Positions 35,925-44,917 of a stretch of DNA of 64,000 bases are shown one piece after another. The DNA lies in the NCBI RefSeq assembly GCF_014635205.1, contig NZ_BMCN01000002.1, positions 248,001 to 312,000 of the forward strand, given 5' to 3'. This stretch comes from Jeotgalicoccus aerolatus. GTDB taxonomy: Bacteria; Bacillota; Bacilli; Staphylococcales; Salinicoccaceae. Below the pieces are notes generated by a model. That model had not been told where the DNA came from. It made no database searches and saw nothing but the letters and a program-made list of their open reading frames with translations. The number at the start of each line of letters is the position of its first letter. Positions within the stretch are counted from its first letter, which is position 1. The position numbers and the translations under genes were made by a program.

Positions 35925-35944
35925 GTTCATAATGAGTTCACATA
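35925..35944 (+). promoter_or_regulatory. HssR-type direct repeat upstream of hrtBA
   Basis: GTTCATAATGAGTTCACATA is a direct repeat of GTTCA with 11-base period. It resembles the S. aureus hrt promoter repeat bound by HssR (GTTCATATT repeated, as I recall) and lies 49-68 bases before hrtB. Confidence 0.65.
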
Positions 35945-35992
35945 CGAAGTGTAAAGTATGACTCATAGATAGTTAGCGAGGAGGAATTTTTC

Positions 35993-37021
35993 ATGAAAAT
36001 GGCATGGAAAGAAATGAAAAAATATAAAATGCGTTATACGATACTAGGTTCGATCATATTCTTAATCAGCCTGCTGACTTTAAGTATTTCAGGTTTAGCT
36101 AACGGCTTGTCACAGGATAATGCCGCACTGATTAAAAATATGCCGGAAGGTACATTTTATATGGAAGAAAGTGCAGAAGAGAATTACAGTTTTTCCAGCT
36201 TAACGGATGAACAAATGAACGATGTGGAGAATGAAACAACAGATCCGGTATTCTTTTCTATTCAAATGGGCGAATTTAGTGATTCGGAAGAACAGAAACA
36301 CAGTCTGGCGTATGTCAGTTCAACCGAATCTGACTACTTCCCCAATGTAGAATCTGGAGAAATTATTCTCGACCAGGCGTTTCAAGAAGAAGGCTTTGAA
36401 GTGGGGGATACAATCTCAAGTGAACTGTTAGATAAAGATTTAACAATTACAGATTTTAGAGCGCAGGAAAAATTCAGCCACTCATCAGTTGGTTTTATTA
36501 ATAACGATGATTTCTTTGAAATGTATGGAACAGACACATTCCAAATGGCATTTACACCCGATTCTAATCAGACAATTGATGAATTATCAGGTTTCAGCAA
36601 CTCGGATTTCTTAAATACAATACCAAGCTACAGTGCAGAACAGCTGTCACTCAATATGATTATTGTATTCTTGTACGTCATCAGCGGTATGCTGTTTGCA
36701 ATATTCTTCTACATGATTAACGTTCAAAAACTGGGTACATTCGGAATCTTAAAAGCGATAGGGGTTAAGACATTCACTTTATTTAAAATGATGTGGGCTC
36801 AGATGATTATTATTACAATCATATCTCTGATACTTGCGATTGCCGTCAGTCAGTTATTCAATGTACTGGCACCGAGCGGTATGCCGTTCCACTTAACAAT
36901 GAATACAGTGCTCTTATCTTCTGCAGCATTTATAGTCATTGGGTTTATCGGCGCAACATTATCGGGCATTCAAATTAAAAAAGTAGAACCGATGCAGGCA
37001 ATTAATCAAGGAGGCGCGTAA
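35993..37021 (+). CDS. hrtB: Haem-efflux ABC transporter permease HrtB
   Basis: 342 residues with the MacB/FtsX-like layout: TM1 near residues 15-38, a large extracytoplasmic domain (about 45-225), then three helices (about 225-335) ending in KKVEPMQAINQGGA. S. aureus HrtB is about the same size. GAGGAGG precedes the ATG. It works with the ATPase encoded two bases downstream to remove haem from the membrane. The HssR-type repeat just upstream points to haem induction. Confidence 0.88.
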   Translation: MKMAWKEMKKYKMRYTILGSIIFLISLLTLSISGLANGLSQDNAALIKNMPEGTFYMEESAEENYSFSSLTDEQMNDVENETTDPVFFSIQMGEFSDSEEQKHSLAYVSSTESDYFPNVESGEIILDQAFQEEGFEVGDTISSELLDKDLTITDFRAQEKFSHSSVGFINNDDFFEMYGTDTFQMAFTPDSNQTIDELSGFSNSDFLNTIPSYSAEQLSLNMIIVFLYVISGMLFAIFFYMINVQKLGTFGILKAIGVKTFTLFKMMWAQMIIITIISLILAIAVSQLFNVLAPSGMPFHLTMNTVLLSSAAFIVIGFIGATLSGIQIKKVEPMQAINQGGA

Positions 37022-37023
37022 AA

Positions 37024-37698
37024 ATGAGTGTATTCCAATTAGAAGATATTAAAAAAGAATTTAAACATGGCAATACGAGCGAGCAAATTTTAAAAGATAT
37101 AGATTTAAAATTGAATAAAGGTCAGTTAACGGCATTGGTCGGTGCATCAGGATCTGGTAAAAGTACGCTTTTAACTATTGCAGCCGGTCTGCAGAAACTG
37201 ACTGACGGAACCATTTCATTCGGCGGTCAAAATCTTTCAAGCATGAATGATGAGCAAGTCCGTGAAGTCAGAGCTAAACATTTCGGCTTCGTTTTCCAAC
37301 ATGCTCATCTTGTACCGTTCCTTACTGTACAGGAACAGCTCGAATTGATGATCGATACGGCAGAACTAAAATGGTCTAAAAAAGATAAACAGTCCCGCAT
37401 TGAAGATGTACTGAAAACTGTCGATATGTGGAATCACAAAGACAGCTTCCCTGAAAATCTCTCTGGCGGTGAGAAACAGCGCGTCGCGATTGCCCGGGCC
37501 ATTATCCATGAACCGGAAATACTGTTCGCGGACGAACCGACTGCGAGTCTTGATTCTAAACGTTCTGTTGAAGTCATGGAACTGATTGAAAGACTGGCCA
37601 GTGAATTAAATATAACGGTCTTAATGGTGACTCACGATAACGACATGCTTAAATACGCAGAACGTATCGTTGAGATGAAAGACGGAAAAATTATCTAA
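37024..37698 (+). CDS. hrtA: Haem-efflux ABC transporter ATPase HrtA
   Basis: 224 residues. Walker A GASGSGKST, signature LSGGEKQRVAIARA, Walker B ILFADEPTASLDS and switch region MVTHDND are complete. It has the LolD/MacB-type profile expected for HrtA (221 residues in S. aureus). The ribosome site AAGGAGG lies in the end of hrtB and the genes are two bases apart. A terminator follows directly, so hrtBA is a closed unit. Confidence 0.9.
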   Translation: MSVFQLEDIKKEFKHGNTSEQILKDIDLKLNKGQLTALVGASGSGKSTLLTIAAGLQKLTDGTISFGGQNLSSMNDEQVREVRAKHFGFVFQHAHLVPFLTVQEQLELMIDTAELKWSKKDKQSRIEDVLKTVDMWNHKDSFPENLSGGEKQRVAIARAIIHEPEILFADEPTASLDSKRSVEVMELIERLASELNITVLMVTHDNDMLKYAERIVEMKDGKII

Positions 37699-37706
37699 TT
37701 ATGGTG

Positions 37707-37734
37707 AAGATGGGTGAGAAACCCATCTTTTTTT
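37707..37734 (+). terminator. Terminator after hrtBA
   Basis: AAGATGGGT / ACCCATCTT with a short loop, then a T run. Confidence 0.88.
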
Positions 37735-37803
37735 ATCCATATACATAGTTTTAGAGTGTGCTCATTTAAGTTACAATGAAAAATAAAAAAGGAGTTTATA
37801 TAG

Positions 37804-39213
37804 ATGAGCAATGAAAAGAAGAACAAAAGCGGCTTTAAAATGCCGCATATATATGTCATTTTATTCGTATTCGGTATCGTTGCAGCTGCAGCGACGTATT
37901 TAATTCCAGCCGGTGAATTTGACCGGGTTGAATTAGAAAATGGCCGTTCCGCAGTTGATCCGGAATCTTTTACATATGTTGAATCAACGCCTACAGGCGC
38001 AGTAGAATTTTTAACGGCAATCCCAAGAGGTTTAGTCGATGCAGGAGAAGTTGTCTTCTTCACGCTGATTATCGGCGGCATGTTTATGGTTCTCCGAGAA
38101 AGCGGCATTATAGAAGTTGCAGTCGATAAACTCGCGCGTAAGTTCTCGTCGAGGAGTATTTTAATTATACCGGTACTGATTACAGTCTTTGCATCCATTG
38201 CGACACTGATCGGTACGGCGGAGTTGTCTCTGGTCTACATACCGGTTATTATTCCGCTGATTATTGCACTCGGCTACGATTCGATGACCGCAGCTGCAAT
38301 TGCACTGTGCGGTACGGTAGTCGGTTATTCTGTCGGTGTTCTGAATCCTGTAAATACCGGTTTGGCACAAACGATTGCTGAACTGCCGACATTCTCAGGG
38401 CTTGGATTCAGACTGACCTTATTCGTTGTGGTACTGGCGATAACAATTTTATTCGTTATGCGCTATGCGAGAAAAGTTAAAAAGAACCCTGAAGCCAGCT
38501 TAGTTTACGAAGATGATGCAGAAAAACGTAAAACTTATACTTCAATTGGTGAACATGAACCATTAACGGCGACAAAACGTCAAATTGCAGGTGCCTTTAC
38601 TGTACTCGTCTTTTTTGCAGTACTGATTTGGGGTGTGACGACCCAGGGCTGGTTCATGATTGAGATGGCCGGGCTGTTTATCATTATGGGTGTAGTGGTC
38701 GGCTTGATTTCAGGTTTAAACTTAACGCGTATCAGTGAAGCATTTACTAAAGGGTTTAAAGAAGTGTTAATGGGTGCAATTATCGTCGGACTGGCCCGCT
38801 CAGTAGCGGTGATTTTAGAAGATGGACAAGTGATGGATACAATTGTTAACGGTCTTGGTTCAGTCGTTGGCGACTTGCCGCCAACCTTTGCTGCAGCAGG
38901 CATGTACTTCGTTCAGCTGATTATTAACTTTGTGATTCCATCGGGCTCGGGACAAGCTTTAGTCACGATGCCGATCATGGCGCCGTTAGCAGATATGGTT
39001 GATGTTACGCGCCAGACTGCAGTTCTCGCCTTCCAGCTCGGTGACGGCTTTGCACATATCCTTTATCCGACAAGCGGTTATTTCATGGCTGCCTTAGCAA
39101 TTGCGGGCGTTGAATGGCATAAATGGATTAAATTCTTTTTCCCGCTGTTCGTTATTTTCATGGTAATTTCATTAGGTGCTTTAACAGTGGCTCAAATTAC
39201 AGGATGGTCTTAA
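37804..39213 (+). CDS. YfcC-family membrane carrier
   Basis: 469 residues, about 12 membrane segments. The start KMPHIYVILFVFGIVAAAATYLIPAGEFDR is the classical YfcC opening, followed by IATLIGTAELSLVYIPVIIPL and VIPSGSGQALVTMPIMAPLADM, the repeated re-entrant loop motifs. The family is related to DcuC and basic amino acid antiporters; substrates are largely uncharacterised. AAAGGAG precedes the ATG. Monocistronic, closed by a terminator. Confidence 0.88.
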   Translation: MSNEKKNKSGFKMPHIYVILFVFGIVAAAATYLIPAGEFDRVELENGRSAVDPESFTYVESTPTGAVEFLTAIPRGLVDAGEVVFFTLIIGGMFMVLRESGIIEVAVDKLARKFSSRSILIIPVLITVFASIATLIGTAELSLVYIPVIIPLIIALGYDSMTAAAIALCGTVVGYSVGVLNPVNTGLAQTIAELPTFSGLGFRLTLFVVVLAITILFVMRYARKVKKNPEASLVYEDDAEKRKTYTSIGEHEPLTATKRQIAGAFTVLVFFAVLIWGVTTQGWFMIEMAGLFIIMGVVVGLISGLNLTRISEAFTKGFKEVLMGAIIVGLARSVAVILEDGQVMDTIVNGLGSVVGDLPPTFAAAGMYFVQLIINFVIPSGSGQALVTMPIMAPLADMVDVTRQTAVLAFQLGDGFAHILYPTSGYFMAALAIAGVEWHKWIKFFFPLFVIFMVISLGALTVAQITGWS

Positions 39214-39222
39214 ATTTCATAT

Positions 39223-39257
39223 AAAAAAGGAAATCCATAACGGATTTCTTTTTTTTT
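39223..39257. terminator. Terminator between the YfcC gene and the SDR gene
   Basis: GAAATCC / GGATTTC with an ATAAC loop, flanked by A and T runs, so it may act in both directions. Confidence 0.8.
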
Positions 39258-39261
39258 AATA

Positions 39262-39927
39262 CTATTTATTTTTAAAGTTTTTAACTGCTTCACCAACGTC
39301 AGTGCTGCCATCGAGAATTTGAAGCTCTTTCCCTCTATTTTCTTCATTCGTTACGATTTCAAAAAGGACACTTGCAATATTTTCGCGGGAAACGTCTTTA
39401 ATCTCATCAAAGTATAAATCAACATCAATTTTTCCGGAACCTGCTTCATCTGTCAGCATACCCGGATGAACGATCGTGTGAGTCAGACCTGAATTTCTTA
39501 AGTGAACATCTGCAAAGTGTTTGGCGATAGAATACGGTTTAATTTTAGCTGCTTCCGAAGTATCGAATGCTTCCCGTCGCGAGTCCCAAGTTGACACCAT
39601 AACAAAGTGGTCAACGCCAGCTTGTTTACTTGCTTCAACTGCTTTTACTGCACCGTCTAAATCAACGATAATTGTTTGATCAGCGCCTGTGCTGCCGCCG
39701 GAACCGACTGAGAATACCACCTGTTCAAAGTCCTTCATTTGATTAGCGAGTTCTTCAATAGAATTTTTTTCAACATCGATCAGAGTTGCCTTCACATCTT
39801 TATTTTGTAAGTCAGCGATTTGTTCCTCTTTACGAACACCTGCTGTAAAATCTACAGAATTCTCTTTAAGCTGCTGAACGAGGTGCTGGCCAACTCCGCC
39901 ATTTGCACCAATTACTAAAATACTCAT
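39262..39927 (-). CDS. NAD(P)-binding atypical SDR (YhfK/YwnB-like)
   Basis: 221 residues from the ATG at 39927; the longer GTG start at 39939 abuts the AGGAG and is not favoured. SILVIGANGGVGQHLVQQL is an N-terminal NAD(P) Rossmann loop, QVVFSVGSGGSTGADQT and MVSTWDSRREAF follow the pattern of atypical short-chain dehydrogenases without the Tyr-x-x-x-Lys pair. Staphylococcal relatives are annotated NAD(P)H-binding protein. The substrate is unknown. Lies 37 bases after the aldehyde dehydrogenase gene and may be co-transcribed. Confidence 0.8.
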   Translation of the reverse strand: MSILVIGANGGVGQHLVQQLKENSVDFTAGVRKEEQIADLQNKDVKATLIDVEKNSIEELANQMKDFEQVVFSVGSGGSTGADQTIIVDLDGAVKAVEASKQAGVDHFVMVSTWDSRREAFDTSEAAKIKPYSIAKHFADVHLRNSGLTHTIVHPGMLTDEAGSGKIDVDLYFDEIKDVSRENIASVLFEIVTNEENRGKELQILDGSTDVGEAVKNFKNK

Positions 39928-39964
39928 TACTGCATGCACTCCTTTAAATGTTTATACTGTCAGT

Positions 39965-41326
39965 CTAACTTAAAAACTTGCGCAAAAGCTTGGATTTTGT
40001 TTCTGTAAACGGTCCGTAGCGTACGGGAATATCAAATATAGTGGTGTTCTTAACAATACTTTTCTCATGAGTGAAGGTATCAAAGGAATATTTTCCATGG
40101 TAATGTCCCATACCGCTGGCACCGACGCCGCCAAATGGCATATCGTGATGGGTTAAATGCATCAGCGTATCATTGATGCAGCCGCCGCCGAATGATAGCC
40201 GTGACAGCAGCATGTCCGACACGTGATCATTTTCAGTGAATATATAACATGCAAGCGGTTTAGGAAGAGTCTGCTGATATGCAATTAAATCTTCGAGGTG
40301 CTGATAGGTAATAATCGGTAAAATAGGTCCGAAGATTTCTTCTTCCATGACTGTTGAATCAAAAGTACTGTTTGGCAAGAGAGCCGGTGCAATTTTTTGA
40401 GCCTCTTCGTTTAAGCTGCCGCCAAGGACCATTTCATCTTCAAGCAGGCTGCTTAAGCGCTGGTAATGTTTTTCATTAATAATTTTAGGATAATCTTCAC
40501 GATATTCAGCACCCTTGTAGCGTTCTTCTATTTCAGCGAGTATGCTGTCGATAAAGGCCTGCTTTTTTGATTCGTGAATAATCACGTGATCAGGGGCAAC
40601 ACATGTCTGTCCAGCATTTATAAATTTACCCCAGGCAATTCTTTTGGCCGCAATATCAATATTTGCTGATTCATCGATAATTGCAGGGCTCTTACCGCCG
40701 AGTTCTAAAGTGACAGGTGTTAGAGATTGACTGGCAATACTCATAATCTCCTTGCCGACACTCGTGCTGCCTGTAAAGAATATATAATCATAATTCTGTA
40801 TGTTGACGTCATCGTGCGGTGTATCCGCTGGAAGACAGTGGATATATTCTTTGGCAAAAGTATAATTCAATATTTTCTCTATAATTTTCCCGGTGTGAGG
40901 ACTCGTTTCCGAAGGTTTGACTACTGCACAGTTACCGCCTGCGATTGCGCCGATGAGCGGCATCATAGTTAAATTAAAAGGATAATTCCATGGTGATAAA
41001 ATAAGAACGACACCGTATGGATCACGAAGGATATAATTTTTAGCAGGAAAACTCATCATGGATGATGAGATTTTTTTTGGTGCATTCCATTTCCTGAGAT
41101 TTTTAATCACGTGATCGAACTCCTGGTAGACGATACCGATTTCCGTCATAAAAGCTTCGGCTGATGTCTTACCAAGGTCTTTATTTAAAGCTTCCAGTAT
41201 CATTTTTTCATTGGACTGAATATTGGCTTTAAGTTTCTTTAGCTGACGTATTCGAAAGCTGACTGATTTAGTGTGCGCTTTAAAGTAATATTCACGCTGA
41301 TCATTAACAATAGATTCTATCGTCAT
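39965..41326 (-). CDS. Aldehyde dehydrogenase (class 3-like, YwdH family)
   Basis: 453 residues, the short class 3 ALDH length. LSPWNYPFNLTM, FTGSTSVGKEIM (NAD loop), LELGGKSPAII with the general base Glu and NAGQTCVAPDHV with the catalytic Cys are all present. The ending, with PFGGVGASGMGHYHG, is that of fatty or aromatic aldehyde dehydrogenases. It oxidises aldehydes to acids with NAD(P)+; the specific aldehyde is unknown. GAGGAG precedes the ATG. Confidence 0.9.
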   Translation of the reverse strand: MTIESIVNDQREYYFKAHTKSVSFRIRQLKKLKANIQSNEKMILEALNKDLGKTSAEAFMTEIGIVYQEFDHVIKNLRKWNAPKKISSSMMSFPAKNYILRDPYGVVLILSPWNYPFNLTMMPLIGAIAGGNCAVVKPSETSPHTGKIIEKILNYTFAKEYIHCLPADTPHDDVNIQNYDYIFFTGSTSVGKEIMSIASQSLTPVTLELGGKSPAIIDESANIDIAAKRIAWGKFINAGQTCVAPDHVIIHESKKQAFIDSILAEIEERYKGAEYREDYPKIINEKHYQRLSSLLEDEMVLGGSLNEEAQKIAPALLPNSTFDSTVMEEEIFGPILPIITYQHLEDLIAYQQTLPKPLACYIFTENDHVSDMLLSRLSFGGGCINDTLMHLTHHDMPFGGVGASGMGHYHGKYSFDTFTHEKSIVKNTTIFDIPVRYGPFTETKSKLLRKFLS

Positions 41327-41380
41327 AATTGAACTCCTCTCAATAATTCTATATATCGTATTCCCTTTTATTTTGTTTTT

Positions 41381-41408
41381 AATAGGGTATATAGGATTAT
41401 TCCCTATT
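41381..41408. promoter_or_regulatory. Inverted repeat in the divergent aldehyde dehydrogenase / ABC transporter region
   Basis: AATAGGG-N14-CCCTATT has 7-base arms whose centres are 21 bases apart, two helical turns, between divergent genes. It looks like a dimer operator; no regulator gene is adjacent. Confidence 0.45.
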
Positions 41409-41453
41409 TTAATACATATAAATAACTTCTGAAAATTTAGAGGAGCGGATCAG

Positions 41454-42392
41454 ATGATAGAGTTCAAAAATGTAACGAAAAAATACGGCAGTAAAAAAGC
41501 TGTAGATAATGCAAGTTTTCGAGTAGAAGAAGGAGAATTTTTTGTGCTGATTGGTCCTTCGGGCAGCGGTAAAACGACGACGCTTAAAATGATTAACAGA
41601 CTGATTCCGCTGACTGAAGGATACATATATTTTAAAGATAAGCCGGTCAGCGACTATGAGGTGTATGAAATGCGCTGGGATATCGGCTATGTTCTGCAGC
41701 AAATCGCGCTATTCCCGCATATGACAATTGGTGAAAATATTGCCCAAGTACCAGAAATGAAAGGCTGGAAAGACAAAGAGACATTAAGCCGCACAAAAGA
41801 GCTGATGGAAATGGCGGGCTTAGATCCGGATACATATATCGACCGTAAGCCGGCAGAACTGTCAGGCGGTCAGCAGCAGCGTGTTGGGGTAGTGCGGGCA
41901 CTGGCGGCAGATCCCCCAGTTGTATTAATGGATGAGCCATTCAGTGCGCTCGATCCGATTACACGGGAAAGTTTTCAGGATGATTTGATTAAGCTGCAGC
42001 ATGAAATAAAAAAAACAATCGTTTTTGTAACGCATGATATTCAGGAAGCTATGAAACTCGGTGACCGCATTTGTTTATTTAATGAAGGAAGAATTGAACA
42101 AATCGGTACACCTGAGGAATTTAAAAAACATCCGAAAAATAAGTTTGTCGAAGAATTTATCGGAAATCTTATAGAGCAAAGAGTCACTGCAGGTGATTTT
42201 GTCAGTGACAAGCATGTAACAGATAATATTGATGGATACCCTGAAATTGAAAGTAATATGGATATTAAAGAAGCTTATACATTATTTACAGAATATGAGA
42301 CGGTTGCTGTACAAACTGAAGCGGGATTTAAACTGCTGAGCAGACAGGATATATTTAAGTATTTAACAGAGAAGCCGGGTGACAGCGCATGA
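41454..42392 (+). CDS. ABC transporter ATPase, OpuCA/EgtV type
   Basis: 312 residues. Walker A GPSGSGKT (residues 34-41), LSGGQQQRVGVVRA signature, VVLMDEPFSALDPITR Walker B and VFVTHDIQEAM are intact. IGYVLQQIALFPHMTIGENI is typical of the osmoprotectant/ergothioneine branch. Only one short region resembles a CBS domain after residue 230, shorter than the tandem CBS pair of OpuCA. Overlaps the fused permease gene by four bases, so it is its ATPase. Confidence 0.9.
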   Translation: MIEFKNVTKKYGSKKAVDNASFRVEEGEFFVLIGPSGSGKTTTLKMINRLIPLTEGYIYFKDKPVSDYEVYEMRWDIGYVLQQIALFPHMTIGENIAQVPEMKGWKDKETLSRTKELMEMAGLDPDTYIDRKPAELSGGQQQRVGVVRALAADPPVVLMDEPFSALDPITRESFQDDLIKLQHEIKKTIVFVTHDIQEAMKLGDRICLFNEGRIEQIGTPEEFKKHPKNKFVEEFIGNLIEQRVTAGDFVSDKHVTDNIDGYPEIESNMDIKEAYTLFTEYETVAVQTEAGFKLLSRQDIFKYLTEKPGDSA

Positions 42393-43906
42393 GTACATTT
42401 TTAGAAACATTGAATTCCAGAAAAGGTGAATTGTTATCAACGCTGATTGAACACATACAAATTTCATTTATCGCTTTGCTGATTGCAGCACTGATTGGTA
42501 TACCCCTTGGTATTATTTTAACTAAAACGAAGCGGACGGCTGAAGTCGTTATAAATATCGCTGCAGTACTGCAGACGATACCGTCGCTGGCCTTACTTGG
42601 ATTAATGATTCCGCTGTTTGGGATTGGGGTAGTACCGGCGATTATAGCGCTCGTTATTTATGCGTTACTGCCGATTCTGAGAAATACTTATACTGGTATT
42701 GCAGAAGTGGATGAGTCGCTGACTGAAGCGGCTCGTGGTATCGGGATGAAACCGATGCGGCGTCTTATAAAAGTGGAAATCCCGATTGCGATGCCCGTCA
42801 TAATGGCAGGCGTCAGGACTGCTATGGTGCTGATTATCGGTACAGCGACACTGGCTGCTTTAATCGGTGCCGGCGGACTGGGTGACTTAATTCTCCTTGG
42901 GATAGACAGAAATAATACGCATTTGATTTTAATTGGAGCAATTCCTGCAGCGCTGCTTGCGATTGTCTTTGATGTTGTACTGAGAATGATTCAGAAACTG
43001 TCTTATAAAAAGGGAATAACGCTTATCGTTACTATATTTACAGCTGTCCTGCTAGTTGCCTTGGCTCCGCTCTTATCAAGCCGTGGAGACAGCATTACAA
43101 TAGCCGGTAAACTGGGCGCTGAGCCATCGATTATAACGAATATGTATAAGATTCTAATAGAAGAAGAAACAGACTACAGTGTAAATGTTGAAGACGGGAT
43201 GGGTAAAACAGCCTTCCTATTTAATGCATTGGAATCGGATGAAATTGACGGCTATTTGGAATTTACAGGTACAGTGCTCGGTGAACTGGTGAATATACCG
43301 CCGGACTCAAATGAAGCGGGTGCAGTATATGAACAAGCGAACACAGCACTGGATGAACAATATAATATGACTATGCTGGATCCAATGGCATTTAATAATA
43401 CTTATACACTGGCTGTTAAAAGAGAATTTGCAGAAGCGAATGGTCTTGAAACGATTGGAGATCTTAAAAGTGTAGAAGATATCATTAAACCAGGCTTTAC
43501 TATGGAGTTTAACGACAGGGAAGAAGATGGTTATCCTGCCATACAGGAGGCTTATAATTTAAACTTTAACGATGTAGTGACTATGGAACCGCAGCTTCGC
43601 TATCAGGCGATTGAGAGCGGTGATATTAATCTGATGGATGCTTATGCTACAGATGCAGAGCTGAGAGAATACGACATGATTATTTTGGAAGATACTGAAG
43701 CGGTATTTCCGCCTTATCAAGGGGCACCGATGTTTAAACAGGAATTCCTGGATGAGCATCCTGAGATTATCGACCCTTTAAATAAACTGGGCGGTCAGAT
43801 TACCGATGAAGAAATGCAGGATATGAATTATCGTGTTTCGGTAGAAGATGAAAGTCCTTATGATGTTGCAAAAGAGTATTTAGAAGAAAATAATATTTTA
43901 GAATAA
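42389..43906 (+). CDS. Fused permease and substrate-binding protein, EgtU/OpuBC-like
   Basis: 505 residues. Residues about 20-205 form the permease (ABC loop EAARGIGMKPMRRLIKVEIP, then GTATLAALIGAGGLGDLI). After another membrane helix, residues about 235-505 form an OpuAC/OpuBC-type binding domain (LEFTGTVLGELV, PPYQGAPMF). The fusion and its length match EgtU of S. pneumoniae (ergothioneine) and Listeria BilE, as well as some betaine/carnitine importers. Ligand choice between ergothioneine and quaternary amines is not resolved. Confidence 0.88.
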   Translation: MSTFLETLNSRKGELLSTLIEHIQISFIALLIAALIGIPLGIILTKTKRTAEVVINIAAVLQTIPSLALLGLMIPLFGIGVVPAIIALVIYALLPILRNTYTGIAEVDESLTEAARGIGMKPMRRLIKVEIPIAMPVIMAGVRTAMVLIIGTATLAALIGAGGLGDLILLGIDRNNTHLILIGAIPAALLAIVFDVVLRMIQKLSYKKGITLIVTIFTAVLLVALAPLLSSRGDSITIAGKLGAEPSIITNMYKILIEEETDYSVNVEDGMGKTAFLFNALESDEIDGYLEFTGTVLGELVNIPPDSNEAGAVYEQANTALDEQYNMTMLDPMAFNNTYTLAVKREFAEANGLETIGDLKSVEDIIKPGFTMEFNDREEDGYPAIQEAYNLNFNDVVTMEPQLRYQAIESGDINLMDAYATDAELREYDMIILEDTEAVFPPYQGAPMFKQEFLDEHPEIIDPLNKLGGQITDEEMQDMNYRVSVEDESPYDVAKEYLEENNILE

Positions 43907-43908
43907 AT

Positions 43909-43957
43909 AATCCGTACGTCAGCTATTCCCTCGAGGAAAGCTGACGTACGGATTTTA
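43909..43957. terminator. Terminator after the fused permease gene
   Basis: AATCCGTACGTCAGCT / AGCTGACGTACGGATT with a 14-base loop, then TT; the nearest minus-strand gene ends at 44001. Confidence 0.88.
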
Positions 43958-44000
43958 TCTGTTATATATTCTGTGAGCAGTTGTCCGAGTTTTTGACTAT

Positions 44001-44843
44001 TTAAAACTCTTCATATTCGTTTGGGTTTTGATTATCGATACGGCCTTCTTCTTTTGTCAGGGCATCGATGTTCTCCATTTCTTCATCTGTCAGTTCAAAA
44101 TCAAAAATATTTATATTTGCCAGCTGGTGTTCAGAACTGGAGGCTTTAGGGATGGGCACAACACCATGCTGATAATGCCAGCGTAATATAATTTGTCCAA
44201 TATCTTTATTTTTCTTCTCGGACATATTTTTCAAAGTCTCATCGTGAATAACAGTGCGTGCACGTGACAAAGGACTCCAAGCTTCAGTGATAATATTATT
44301 GTCTTCGTTAAAAGCTCTGACTTTAGCCTGATTAAAATAAGGATGCATTTCAATCTGATTGACGACAGGTTTTACGCCGGTTTCATCGATTAGACGATTG
44401 ATATGCTCGGGTTCAAAATTAGAGACACCAATCGAACGTACAAGGCCATCCTTTTGAGCTTGTATCAGTGCTTTCCATGCCTCGACATATTTATCCTGCT
44501 TTGGGTTTGGCCAGTGCAGCAGGAACAAATCGATGTAGTCGAGCCCAGTACGATACAGGGATTCTTCAATTGATGCGAGCGCTTTGTCATAATCATATAA
44601 GCCGCCGCGCAGTTTGGATGTGACGAATAATTCTTCTCTGTCTACACCGCTTTGTCTGATACCTTCACCGACAGCACCTTCATTATCGTAGCGAATAGCA
44701 GTATCGATTAGACGATATCCATTTTTAATAGCATCACTGATATCTGAAGCGCCTTTACGTCCATTCATATATACTGTGCCAAAGCCAATGGCAGGTATTT
44801 TGTATCCGTTATGGAGTTCATATTCGGGTATATTTTGTGTCAT
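44001..44843 (-). CDS. Aldo/keto reductase
   Basis: 280 residues, the AKR5-type size. DTAIRYDNEGAVGEGIRQSG holds the catalytic Asp and Tyr, YIDLFLLHWPNPKQDKY the His, and SIGVSNFEPEHINRL and VNQIEMHPYF the cofactor groove. KKNKDIGQIILRWHYQHGVVPIPKASS binds NADPH. The family reduces methylglyoxal, 2,5-diketogluconate and other carbonyls; the in vivo target is unknown. Monocistronic. Confidence 0.9.
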   Translation of the reverse strand: MTQNIPEYELHNGYKIPAIGFGTVYMNGRKGASDISDAIKNGYRLIDTAIRYDNEGAVGEGIRQSGVDREELFVTSKLRGGLYDYDKALASIEESLYRTGLDYIDLFLLHWPNPKQDKYVEAWKALIQAQKDGLVRSIGVSNFEPEHINRLIDETGVKPVVNQIEMHPYFNQAKVRAFNEDNNIITEAWSPLSRARTVIHDETLKNMSEKKNKDIGQIILRWHYQHGVVPIPKASSSEHQLANINIFDFELTDEEMENIDALTKEEGRIDNQNPNEYEEF

Positions 44844-44917
44844 GAAATCAGCCTTTCTTTCTTTAATAGTTTAATTATCAATCAAATTTGAGAAAACATA
44901 AAAGAATCAGCTCATCA

